This document shows, one piece after another, positions 1 to 5,361 of a stretch of DNA of 5,361 bases; position 1 is the first letter of the stretch; the number at the start of each line of letters is the position of its first letter. Position numbers and translations under genes: made by a program. A model generated the notes under the pieces. That model made no database searches. It was not told where the DNA came from and saw only the letters and a list, made by a program, of their open reading frames with translations. Source of the stretch: Candidatus Altimarinota bacterium (GTDB lineage Bacteria; Patescibacteriota; Gracilibacteria; UBA4473); assembly GCA_018401175.1 (NCBI GenBank), contig JAGYLK010000107.1:1-5361 (forward strand), given 5' to 3'.

Positions 1-169
1 GTCACTGGAAACAGTGAGTATTGTTGATATTACTGGTCGCGAGGTTTTCCATCAGGAAAATCTCGGGGAAATGACTCAGATTAATTTGAGCGCACTTCCT
101 GCAGGGTTTTACTTCGTTAGAATTCTTTCTGACGGAGTACTTATCACCCACAAGGTGGTTAAGAGATAA
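1..169 (+). CDS. C-terminal end of a secreted/surface protein with a type-A (Por/T9SS-like) sorting tail (5' partial)
   Basis: The reading frame with codons starting at position 2 gives 55 residues before a TAA stop at 167-169; the start lies to the left of the window. The peptide has the hallmark pattern of the Por secretion/T9SS type-A C-terminal sorting domain. It contains a strand with IVDITGREV, a polar turn, then INLSALPAGFYFVRI, and a final strand ending in the basic KVVKR. In Bacteroidota this roughly 70-residue beta-sandwich tail directs export through the outer membrane by the type IX system and is cleaved afterwards. The catalytic or binding part of the protein is outside the window, so its function cannot be named. 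Similar tails occur sporadically outside Bacteroidota, where the export route is unclear. The domain call is strong; use of a real T9SS is not shown here. Confidence 0.85.
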   Translation, partial: SLETVSIVDITGREVFHQENLGEMTQINLSALPAGFYFVRILSDGVLITHKVVKR

Positions 170-181
170 AATTTTCTTCTC

Positions 182-209
182 CCGAGCCCGGGCTCAAACC
201 CGGGTTTGG
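182..209 (+). terminator. GC-rich hairpin from two adjacent palindromes; possible terminator of the upstream gene
   Basis: Positions 182-192 pair with 199-209 to form an 11-bp stem (two G-U pairs at 184/207 and 186/205) around a 6-nt loop. The core is CCCGGG against CCCGGG. It begins 13 nt after the upstream stop codon in AT-rich surroundings. No U-tract follows on either strand, so it is not a canonical intrinsic terminator. It may stabilise the mRNA 3' end or act together with the stronger terminator at 279-310. The DNA is also two contiguous 12-bp perfect palindromes (184-195 and 196-207), so a protein-binding role is possible. Confidence 0.4.
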
Positions 210-219
210 ATTCTAAATT

Positions 220-310
220 CTGACATTCTATTGCCAAATATCTTCGGATAAATGGTCATGAATGAAATATGTCAGGTGAGCGTCGAGTTTTATAACTCGG
301 CGCTTTTTTT
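220..310 (+). ncRNA. Candidate structured RNA ending in an intrinsic terminator
   Basis: An outer stem pairs CTGACAT (220-226) with ATGTCAG (269-275), a perfect 7 bp. Inside it, 233-236 pairs with 253-256 and 239-242 pairs with 247-250, separated by a 2x2 A-rich internal loop and capped by a C(UUCG)G tetraloop at 242-247. The structure is followed 3 nt later by the canonical terminator hairpin at 279-310. This order, a closed multi-element fold directly joined to a terminator, resembles a small RNA or a 3'UTR-derived sRNA of the upstream gene. I see no convincing promoter between 170 and 220, no known family, and no covariation data. It may simply be a structured 3'UTR. Confidence 0.35.
279..310 (+). 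terminator. Canonical rho-independent terminator
   Basis: AGCGTCGAGTT (279-289) pairs with AACTCGGCGCT (294-304) in an 11-bp stem with one G-U pair and a TTAT loop. It is followed by an uninterrupted run of T (304-310). The orientation ends + strand transcription coming from the upstream gene or from the candidate RNA at 220-275. It lies about 110 nt after the upstream stop and 135 nt before the next start, so it separates the operon at 445 from the gene on the left. Confidence 0.85.
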
Positions 311-324
311 GTGTTCCCGCCAGA

Positions 325-368
325 AGTTCGGACTTATTTGTTGGAGATATTTTTTTAAAGTCCGAACT
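325..368. repeat. Inverted-repeat hairpin element, left copy (arms AGTTCGGACTT)
   Basis: AGTTCGGACTT (325-335) and AAGTCCGAACT (358-368) are perfect 11-bp inverted arms separated by a 22-nt AT-rich spacer that contains a run of seven T. It sits between the terminator at 279-310 and the operon start at 445. A close relative with arms of the form GTTCGAACTT lies at 4535-4576, just after the operon. No T-run follows the + strand hairpin, so a simple terminator reading does not fit. It could be a dispersed palindromic repeat, a protein-binding site or a paired DNA-uptake-like sequence. Confidence 0.6.
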
Positions 369-390
369 AGGGGAGATTCCAAACTTTTTT

Positions 391-420
391 TGTTTTTTCC
401 AAAAACTATGCAAAAATAAT
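391..420 (+). promoter_or_regulatory. Weak candidate promoter of the pilin operon
   Basis: AATAAT at 415-420 matches five of six positions of a sigma-70 -10 box, although it lacks the first T. TGTTTT at 391-396 could be a poor -35 at 18-nt spacing. A transcript starting near 427 would have a leader of under 20 nt and no Shine-Dalgarno sequence. An alternative -10 (TAATAC, 432-437) is placed 7 nt before the ATG and would give a leaderless mRNA. The terminator at 279-310 makes an operon promoter in the interval 311-444 necessary, but its exact position is uncertain. Confidence 0.25.
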
Positions 421-444
421 ACAGACAGAATTAATACTCAAAAC

Positions 445-2484
445 ATGTCGTTTGCAGTACACACGTTCGAGACGCACCCAGACGGGTCAAACACCGCTTT
501 TGCTTTCCATGAACATCTCGGGGAAGGGCAAGAGGTTTATTTTTTAGCCAAGTTCCCTGCGGAATTTGATGCCGCGAGAATTTCTGCGGAAACAATTTTT
601 GGCTCCATTGTCGATGCATTGAAATTTGATGTACGAGGAGAGGCGGGAGATAGATTTGAAGATGCGCTCAAAGCCGCCAATGCGCAGGCTCAAAAAATGG
701 GGTTTCTCCGAAAAGAACGTCCAGATATTGTCGTTTCATTTTTTGATTTTCAAACATTATATGTAGCAACTTCTGGAGAAGGACAATCGAGCCTTATCCG
801 AAGCGGTGCGGTGTCTCGCATTACAGAAGAAATAAATGGAACAGATTTATTTAATAACTTATTAAGCGGACAGGTGGCGGTAGATGACGTGGTAATCATA
901 AGTAATAAAAATCCATTGGAAGTGATCCCTGCATCACAAATGGGGGAAATTTTGTCTCGAGAAAATTTCGATGACGCGGTTTCTGCAGTGCGACATGAAT
1001 TGACAACAAGATCTTCTATGGATTTGCTGGTGACAATTCTCGGAATTGGAAAAAAATCCGCATCTGGCGCGGCAGGATTCCTCTCCAAGATGGTTTCCAA
1101 AATGTCACCATCATCTGTTGATACAGAGCCCGTGGTTTCTGTTCCCAAGAGGGTTTTGGAAGAAGCAATGAAAGAGGATAAAGTTTCAGTAACAAGAGAA
1201 GAAGAAATGATTCTTCCCAAGAGACAGAAACCAGAACCAGTTGTTGCTCAATCACAAGAAGAACTTTTTGCCGAACAAGAAGAAATTGAAGAACCGGGAA
1301 TAGAAGATGATTTTGAAGAAGAATATGCATCACGCGAGCCGGGAGCATTGGCGGTTCGATTGGCGGAAATTCGAAAAAGAGCATCACAGATGACGCTCAA
1401 GCAAGTAAAAATGGCAGCTGGGGGAGTGTTGGGAATTTTGATTCTCGTGTTGGGAATTCGATTTTTGACAAGTTTTGAGACACAGGAGACATCACAATTG
1501 CGGGAGCAATTAGGAATCGCACGGGAAGCATTGCAGCAAGCCGATACATTTTTGATCCAGGGAGACCGCGCTTCGGCAGCCGAATTGTTGGCGCAGGCGC
1601 AGCAGGCAGCGCAGGAAGTTTTGAATTCAAAATCCAAAGATTATCGCTCGGACGCACAATTCATTTTGGCGGATGTACAAGAAAAACAATTACAGGTAGA
1701 AAATGCCAAAAAAGTTCAGCCGCAACTCCTTGCTGATCTAGCAACACAAAATGAAGGGATGAAGTCATTGGGGCTTCTTGATTTGCGAGGAAATCTCTTT
1801 GCTTACGATGAAAATACCGTATACAAAACCGTTCGAAATATTGTGGAAAAGGGAGTGTCTGTTTCAGAAAAAACAAACATTCTTTCTGCTGCGGCACGAG
1901 TAGATCAGAGCACTTTGCTTTTCTATACAGACGCACCTCAAATTGTAGAATTTGCAAACGGAGTCGTCACGCCCATGTCAACGGCTGATACGACCTGGAA
2001 ACAGGGAATTGATATTCAAACATATAATAAATATGCATATGTTCTGGATCCCGTAGAAAACCAAATTTGGAAATATGAACGACAGAGAAGCGCGTATACC
2101 GGAGCTTCTTCGTATAATAATGGAGCGGATTTATCACGCGCGGTGAGTTTTGCTATCGATGGATCTATTTACATTTTGTCGGATGACGGAACAATCCAAA
2201 AGCTTTTCCGCGGAGAAAAACAGGATTATTCGTTTCGCGATATTCCAAGCACTCCGTTTACGGGGCAAAACATAAAGATTTTTACAACCGACGAACACGA
2301 TTACATTTATATTCTTGATCCAAACAACGCACGCGTGCTGGTCTTTACAAAAGGAGAACGATTTGCAACATACAAAAAGCAAGTGCTCTTTAGTCTTCCT
2401 GACGCGCGCGATTTTTCAGTTGATGCGGCAGGACAAAAAATCAATATCGTGACCGCCGACAAGATTTATGAATTTTCTCTCTAA
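445..2484 (+). CDS. Membrane protein with degenerate PP2C-like domain, one TM helix and putative extracytoplasmic beta-propeller
   Basis: A protein of 679 residues. Residues about 1-190 follow the PP2C/PPM phosphatase fold order: a strand at VYFLAKFP where the first metal-binding Asp is expected, a helix DRFEDALKAANAQA, then DIVVSFFDFQTLYVATSGEG and SGAVSRITEE, and VDDVVIISNKNPLEVIP in place of the usual DVVLLCSDGL strand. The Gly-Asp and Ser-Asp-Gly metal ligands are missing, so catalysis is unlikely. Residues about 205-300 are an acidic, probably disordered linker. A basic stretch precedes one transmembrane helix at about 324-341, which implies N-in/C-out topology. Residues about 345-425 are Ala/Gln-rich helices. 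Residues about 440-679 contain repeated strand signatures (YAYVLDPVENQIWKYE, SIYILSDDGTIQKLF, YIYILDPNNARVLVF) typical of NHL/YWTD-like beta-propellers. The ATG at 445 is the first good start; no Shine-Dalgarno is visible. The TAA stop overlaps the next gene's ATG by 1 nt. The role is inferred: an inner-membrane scaffold or signal-transmitting subunit for the pilin-like proteins encoded downstream. Confidence 0.8.
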   Translation: MSFAVHTFETHPDGSNTAFAFHEHLGEGQEVYFLAKFPAEFDAARISAETIFGSIVDALKFDVRGEAGDRFEDALKAANAQAQKMGFLRKERPDIVVSFFDFQTLYVATSGEGQSSLIRSGAVSRITEEINGTDLFNNLLSGQVAVDDVVIISNKNPLEVIPASQMGEILSRENFDDAVSAVRHELTTRSSMDLLVTILGIGKKSASGAAGFLSKMVSKMSPSSVDTEPVVSVPKRVLEEAMKEDKVSVTREEEMILPKRQKPEPVVAQSQEELFAEQEEIEEPGIEDDFEEEYASREPGALAVRLAEIRKRASQMTLKQVKMAAGGVLGILILVLGIRFLTSFETQETSQLREQLGIAREALQQADTFLIQGDRASAAELLAQAQQAAQEVLNSKSKDYRSDAQFILADVQEKQLQVENAKKVQPQLLADLATQNEGMKSLGLLDLRGNLFAYDENTVYKTVRNIVEKGVSVSEKTNILSAAARVDQSTLLFYTDAPQIVEFANGVVTPMSTADTTWKQGIDIQTYNKYAYVLDPVENQIWKYERQRSAYTGASSYNNGADLSRAVSFAIDGSIYILSDDGTIQKLFRGEKQDYSFRDIPSTPFTGQNIKIFTTDEHDYIYILDPNNARVLVFTKGERFATYKKQVLFSLPDARDFSVDAAGQKINIVTADKIYEFSL

Positions 2485-3965
2485 TGAGACTTCATCGCTG
2501 GCGATACGGAATACTTGCGCTTGCCGTATTCTTGGCTCTGCCGGTTGTGGCAGCGGAAGGAGATTCGAATTGTGGAAGTGGCGATTCGTCAGTGGCATAT
2601 ACTCCTGGAACAGAAACCTGTTTACAGTGGTTTTCTCCTGAAAACGGAGAAAGAAAATCAGTTGTATTCACACATCCAACAGGATGTGACACAGAATTGA
2701 AATGTGCTTTGGTTGATGGAGAGACGGAACTCGCACTGGAAGACTGTGAAAAACTCAATAGAGATTCAGAAGTTACGTTTGAGAATGGGAGATTGTTTGT
2801 GAAGGGATTTCCACAAGCAGAAGTGTATTGTTTTGAAAACGAGAAACAAACGCAAAGAATTTATCGTGCCCCGGAGGCAAGACATTTCTGTAGATTGGCG
2901 AATTCGTCGTATCTCGACAAACGATGGGATCCGCCATTTACGTTGTACATAGAGGGGAAGAAAGCGAATCCCTGGGGGGACTCAAATTCATATTGTCCCG
3001 ATCCCCTCAATCACTCTGAGGCGTACGATTACACGGACTGGGTGGCAGGAAAGCCAGCCAAAGATCTGGTTCGACGGAGCTTATTGGAGGCGTGTTCTAC
3101 TGTTGTTACAAAGTACAAAGAAGCATGTGAGAAAAAAAGAAGTGTTATTGATGGAGATATAGGAGCAAAAAATAAGAAAAAAGAAGAAGACATCGAGAAA
3201 AAAAAGAGACTTTTGATGGGCGATTGGCTTGGCTGGGAATCTTGCAAAAATGATATAGGAGCAGCGGGAGAATTTCCATTAAAGGGAAACTGTCTTTTGC
3301 AGTGGAATTTAATAAAAGATTATACAGCAGTGCAGTTAAAAGTTACTTCCGGAGAAGAAGGAGATTTTGTAACAAACCCAAGTAAATTAGATTCATATTT
3401 TCCGCTCAAAAATAAAGTAAGAGAAAATATGAGGAGCAATGAGGAAGAAACCGAAGTGAATAAAAAATGGACAGCGGGCACGTTGGATGAATTTCTGACG
3501 GCGCAGGCGGAGAGTTCGGTCGATTCCGCTGAGACGAATGTAGCTATTACTCAAAAAAATGCGGAACGACAAAAGGTAGAAGCGGTGGTTTCGTTTCTCC
3601 AAAAAAGAGGCATGAATATCATGCTTTCGCATTCAATTTCTGCTACAAAAACATTTTCGGTTACCGATTTATTGCGTCGAAATAGTAATTCGACAGAGAG
3701 CGAATTGACTCTGTTTCAAAAAGACGAGGATGGAAGATCACGCAATATATTTGATAAAGTAATTCGTCTCGTGGCACAGGTTCTCGGGTCTCTGGGCGTA
3801 TTATTATTGATTATTTCTGCCGTGATGATGATCGTCTCTCAGGGAGAAGAAACCATGCTCCAAAAAGCAAAACAAACGTTTCTCTATACTATGATTGGGC
3901 TTGTTATTGCATTTTTCTCATATACGATCGTCCGATTTCTTCTTGAACTTTTGCTTACACGATGA
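2484..3965 (+). CDS. Large Cys-rich secreted protein with C-terminal T4SS pilin-like two-helix module
   Basis: A protein of 493 residues. The N-terminus is a clear Sec signal peptide: basic MRLHRWR, a hydrophobic core and a likely cleavage after PVVAA near residue 24. The long ectodomain carries 12 cysteines (30, 46, 68, 74, 88, 116, 136, 171, 204, 215, 254, 270), an even number that suits disulfides outside the cytoplasm. Residues about 209-243 are a highly charged Lys/Glu helix. Two hydrophobic helices lie at about 427-451 and 464-489, joined by the short loop SQGEETMLQKAKQ. This arrangement and the G..E....AK spacing match the T4SS_pilin (TrbC/VirB2-like) pattern and the end of the next gene product. 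Known pilins of this type are far smaller, so the roughly 400-residue ectodomain is unusual. The start overlaps the previous stop as TAATG with no Shine-Dalgarno, implying translational coupling. The stop TGA lies inside ATGA at the next start. The family of the ectodomain is not recognised. Confidence 0.8.
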   Translation: MRLHRWRYGILALAVFLALPVVAAEGDSNCGSGDSSVAYTPGTETCLQWFSPENGERKSVVFTHPTGCDTELKCALVDGETELALEDCEKLNRDSEVTFENGRLFVKGFPQAEVYCFENEKQTQRIYRAPEARHFCRLANSSYLDKRWDPPFTLYIEGKKANPWGDSNSYCPDPLNHSEAYDYTDWVAGKPAKDLVRRSLLEACSTVVTKYKEACEKKRSVIDGDIGAKNKKKEEDIEKKKRLLMGDWLGWESCKNDIGAAGEFPLKGNCLLQWNLIKDYTAVQLKVTSGEEGDFVTNPSKLDSYFPLKNKVRENMRSNEEETEVNKKWTAGTLDEFLTAQAESSVDSAETNVAITQKNAERQKVEAVVSFLQKRGMNIMLSHSISATKTFSVTDLLRRNSNSTESELTLFQKDEDGRSRNIFDKVIRLVAQVLGSLGVLLLIISAVMMIVSQGEETMLQKAKQTFLYTMIGLVIAFFSYTIVRFLLELLLTR

Positions 3966-4522
3966 AAAAACTATTTTTTCTTGCCTTCATTCTTTTCTCC
4001 ACTGTTGCTGTCGCTCAAGCACAAGATGCAGACAGTTGGGGAGCAGAAGGCCTCTCTTCAGATACCTGCCAATGGGTATATGTGACGGCAGACGTTTCAG
4101 ATACGGGAGTTGAGAAATGGAAATCCTGCGAGCCGGGAACAGAGAGATGTGGAGGGAAGTTTTGTAGTGGACCACCAGGGGCTGATGGTTGGGAAAAAAA
4201 TAAATGTGATAAATATTGTATTACACTTCAGGAGAGCCTTCCTATAGAGGGAGGACAAAATGTCAGGTCTATTTCGGGTGGTAGCGGAGTCGATTTACTC
4301 GGAAATTATTTTGGGATGTGGTACAAAATTGGCGCACTTATTTTGGGATTGATTTGTGTGCTTGTTATTGTTGTTTCAGGAGTACAGATAATGTTTGGCG
4401 GAGCGAGTGAGGAGGCAGTAACCAGTGCAAAAGCTCGTATTTGGGGCGCGTTGTTGAGTTTGATTCTCCTTTTCAGTTCGGCACTTATTTTGAAGACGAT
4501 TAATCCGTTGTTTTTTACGTGA
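3962..4522 (+). CDS. Small Cys-rich T4SS pilin-like protein (TrbC/VirB2-like)
   Basis: A protein of 186 residues. It starts with a signal peptide (MKKLFFLAFI... with likely cleavage after AQA, residue 20). A short ectodomain of about 95 residues holds six cysteines (36, 56, 63, 68, 82, 86), with a seventh, C132, inside the first membrane helix. Two hydrophobic helices at about 121-144 and 160-180 flank the loop GGASEEAVTSAKARI, the pattern of the type IV secretion pilin family widespread in CPR bacteria. After signal cleavage the ectodomain and the C-terminus would be outside and the loop in the cytoplasm. In VirB2/TrbC systems this two-helix subunit polymerises into the pilus; here polymerisation is inferred. 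The ATG overlaps the preceding TGA by 4 nt (ATGA), and there is no Shine-Dalgarno, so translation is probably coupled. The same two-helix module ends the preceding, much larger protein, which makes the two C-termini likely paralogues. Confidence 0.85.
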   Translation: MKKLFFLAFILFSTVAVAQAQDADSWGAEGLSSDTCQWVYVTADVSDTGVEKWKSCEPGTERCGGKFCSGPPGADGWEKNKCDKYCITLQESLPIEGGQNVRSISGGSGVDLLGNYFGMWYKIGALILGLICVLVIVVSGVQIMFGGASEEAVTSAKARIWGALLSLILLFSSALILKTINPLFFT

Positions 4523-4534
4523 TATTTTCGAGAG

Positions 4535-4576
4535 AGTTCGAACTTTATAATAGTTTGTATGAGGTAAGTTCGAACC
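4535..4576. repeat. Inverted-repeat hairpin element, right copy (arms GTTCGAACTT)
   Basis: GTTCGAACTT at 4536-4545 pairs with AAGTTCGAAC at 4566-4575: a 10-bp perfect stem around a 20-nt AT-rich spacer. Each arm contains the self-complementary GTTCGAAC. It fills most of the 59-nt gap between the converging stop codons at 4522 and 4582. It may act as a two-way terminator between the convergent genes, but neither strand has a proper U-tract. The arms differ from those of the left copy (325-368) by a single G/A position per arm in the shared core. Confidence 0.6.
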
Positions 4577-4581
4577 CATAT

Positions 4582-5361
4582 TCAGAACGGTTTCACTTCT
4601 GGCGCCGTAAATCCGTCGAGAAAAGTTTTTCCATTCCAAATCTCAACTCCCGCAATCCAGGTTTTTTCTACTCTTCCTTTTACAACGCGTCCATCATACG
4701 GCGACCAATTGCACATTCCGGGTCGCTGATATGCTTGAATTTCGAATGTTCCCTCCGGATCAACGAGAACCACATCGGCGATGGCGCCTTCTTTTAAAAT
4801 GCCAAACTCCCCGAGCCCAAACCGTTCTGCAGCAACGCCGCCCATCATATCGGAAAATTTGCGCGTGTCCCAGCCACGTTTCCTCCATTCTGTCCACAAA
4901 AGGGAGAATCGCTCTCCTACTCCGGGAACGCCCCAGCACGGTTCTGGTCGTTCTTTTTTTTCTTTTGCATGTGGGGCATGATCAGTCGCAAACATCGTTA
5001 TTATCCCGTCATCAATTCCGTCCCAGAGAGCAAGACGGTCTTCTTCGGTAGCAAGCGGCGGTTTCATTCGTGCGAAGTTTCCGAGGGTGTTTTCCGATTC
5101 TTGAGTAAGCAATAAATGATGTGGGCAAGCTTCTGCCGAGACTTTGTCCGTTTTTTTCTGAAGCTGTCTCAAAAAATTAACTTCTCGCTTCAGTGACACA
5201 TGCGCCTGGTGAAGGAGGCACGGCATTCCTTCTTCTTCCCACACGGTCGCCAACCGTTCAAACGTTTCTCCTTCAGCATGAGTGATGACCGGTTTGCCAA
5301 TATGGAAGAGTGCTCGCCAAAATCCTTCATCCTGTGTCAGTAAATTTCCGGTAGTTTCATT
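4582..5361 (-). CDS. pyrC: Dihydroorotase, CAD-like type (5' partial, C-terminal 259 residues)
   Basis: The frame stays open on the minus strand to the window edge; the start lies beyond 5361. The product interconverts carbamoyl-aspartate and dihydroorotate, the third step of pyrimidine synthesis, in the cytoplasm. Visible amidohydrolase motifs, numbered from the first visible residue, are THAEG (metal ligand His28), LLHQAHVSLKRE (His54), CPHHLLLT (about 79-86), MKPPLATEEDR substrate-loop region (about 99-109), FATDHAPH with catalytic Asp127, PGVGERFSLL, and NWSPYDG near the end. The first visible residues, NETTGNL, align with the YLNETFSEL segment of animal CAD, where the preceding KLYLNE region supplies the carboxylated lysine; here that Lys and the N-terminal HxH are outside the window. 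The C-terminus is complete and ends in TGA. An allantoinase or hydantoinase is less likely given the CPHHL and DHAPH context. The gene is convergent with the pilin operon and functionally unrelated to it. Confidence 0.9.
   Translation of the reverse strand, partial: NETTGNLLTQDEGFWRALFHIGKPVITHAEGETFERLATVWEEEGMPCLLHQAHVSLKREVNFLRQLQKKTDKVSAEACPHHLLLTQESENTLGNFARMKPPLATEEDRLALWDGIDDGIITMFATDHAPHAKEKKERPEPCWGVPGVGERFSLLWTEWRKRGWDTRKFSDMMGGVAAERFGLGEFGILKEGAIADVVLVDPEGTFEIQAYQRPGMCNWSPYDGRVVKGRVEKTWIAGVEIWNGKTFLDGFTAPEVKPF

Noticed and set aside
228..413. Minus-strand 61-aa reading frame in the intergenic region
   Set aside because: It runs through the terminator and the left inverted repeat, has no ribosome-binding site, and its peptide is low complexity and Lys/Ser-rich; the region is better explained by RNA structure.
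750..1220. Minus-strand 156-aa reading frame inside the first operon gene
   Set aside because: Shadow of the strongly supported + strand gene; the peptide is Ser/Thr-rich and shows no domain signature.
3963..4522. TGA read as glycine (genetic code 25)
   Set aside because: TGA stops fit exactly at 3963-3965 (ATGA overlap with the next start), at 4520-4522 after the pilin module, and at the end of the dihydroorotase, and no TGA interrupts any conserved domain.
4566..4577. GGGTTCGAAC on the minus strand resembling a tRNA T-loop
   Set aside because: There is no acceptor stem, anticodon arm or D arm around it; the motif is explained by the palindromic inverted-repeat arm.
4519..5051. Plus-strand reading frames (92 and 106 aa) opposite the dihydroorotase
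   Set aside because: The minus strand carries unmistakable dihydroorotase motifs across the same interval; the + strand peptides have no recognisable features.
1..5361. CRISPR array, transposase or phage genes
   Set aside because: No spaced direct repeats, no transposase or integrase motifs and no phage structural genes are visible on either strand.

Overview
The window looks like bacterial chromosome from a Patescibacteria/CPR-type organism, possibly Peregrinibacteria-like. The main clue is two small-loop, two-helix pilin-like proteins of the type IV secretion pilin kind (TrbC/VirB2-like, Pfam T4SS_pilin), which are common in CPR genomes. They sit in a tightly overlapping operon whose genes have no visible Shine-Dalgarno sequences. 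TAA and TGA both act as normal stops, which argues against the TGA=Gly code of Gracilibacteria/Absconditabacteria. The taxonomic placement is an inference. The type-A (Por/T9SS-like) sorting tail at the left edge is a signature mainly of Bacteroidota and their relatives, so the assignment needs phylogenetic confirmation.

Layout. Positions 1-169 hold the last 55 codons of a surface or secreted protein ending in a type-A sorting-domain tail. Positions 170-444 are non-coding but full of structure. They hold a GC-rich hairpin made of two adjacent 12-bp palindromes (182-209), a foldable segment with a cUUCGg tetraloop closed by an outer 7-bp stem (220-275), a textbook intrinsic terminator (279-310), and a perfect 11-bp inverted repeat (325-368). 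A weak promoter lies just before the operon.

Positions 445-4522 are a three-gene operon on the + strand with 1-nt (TAATG) and 4-nt (ATGA) overlaps. Gene 1 encodes a 679-aa membrane protein with a degenerate PP2C-like cytoplasmic domain, one transmembrane helix, a helical stalk and a putative extracytoplasmic beta-propeller. Gene 2 encodes a 493-aa secreted protein with a signal peptide, 12 cysteines and a C-terminal pilin-like two-helix membrane module. Gene 3 encodes a 186-aa protein of the same kind with a small Cys-rich ectodomain. The organisation suggests a cell-envelope apparatus, either a pilus or secretion structure or a membrane-embedded surface assembly, with a signalling or scaffold subunit made together with two pilin-like subunits.

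Positions 4523-4581 hold a second hairpin whose arms closely match those of the hairpin upstream of the operon. Similar inverted-repeat elements therefore bracket the operon. Positions 4582-5361 on the - strand, convergent with the operon, encode the C-terminal 259 residues of a CAD-like dihydroorotase (pyrimidine synthesis), whose 5' end lies outside the window.
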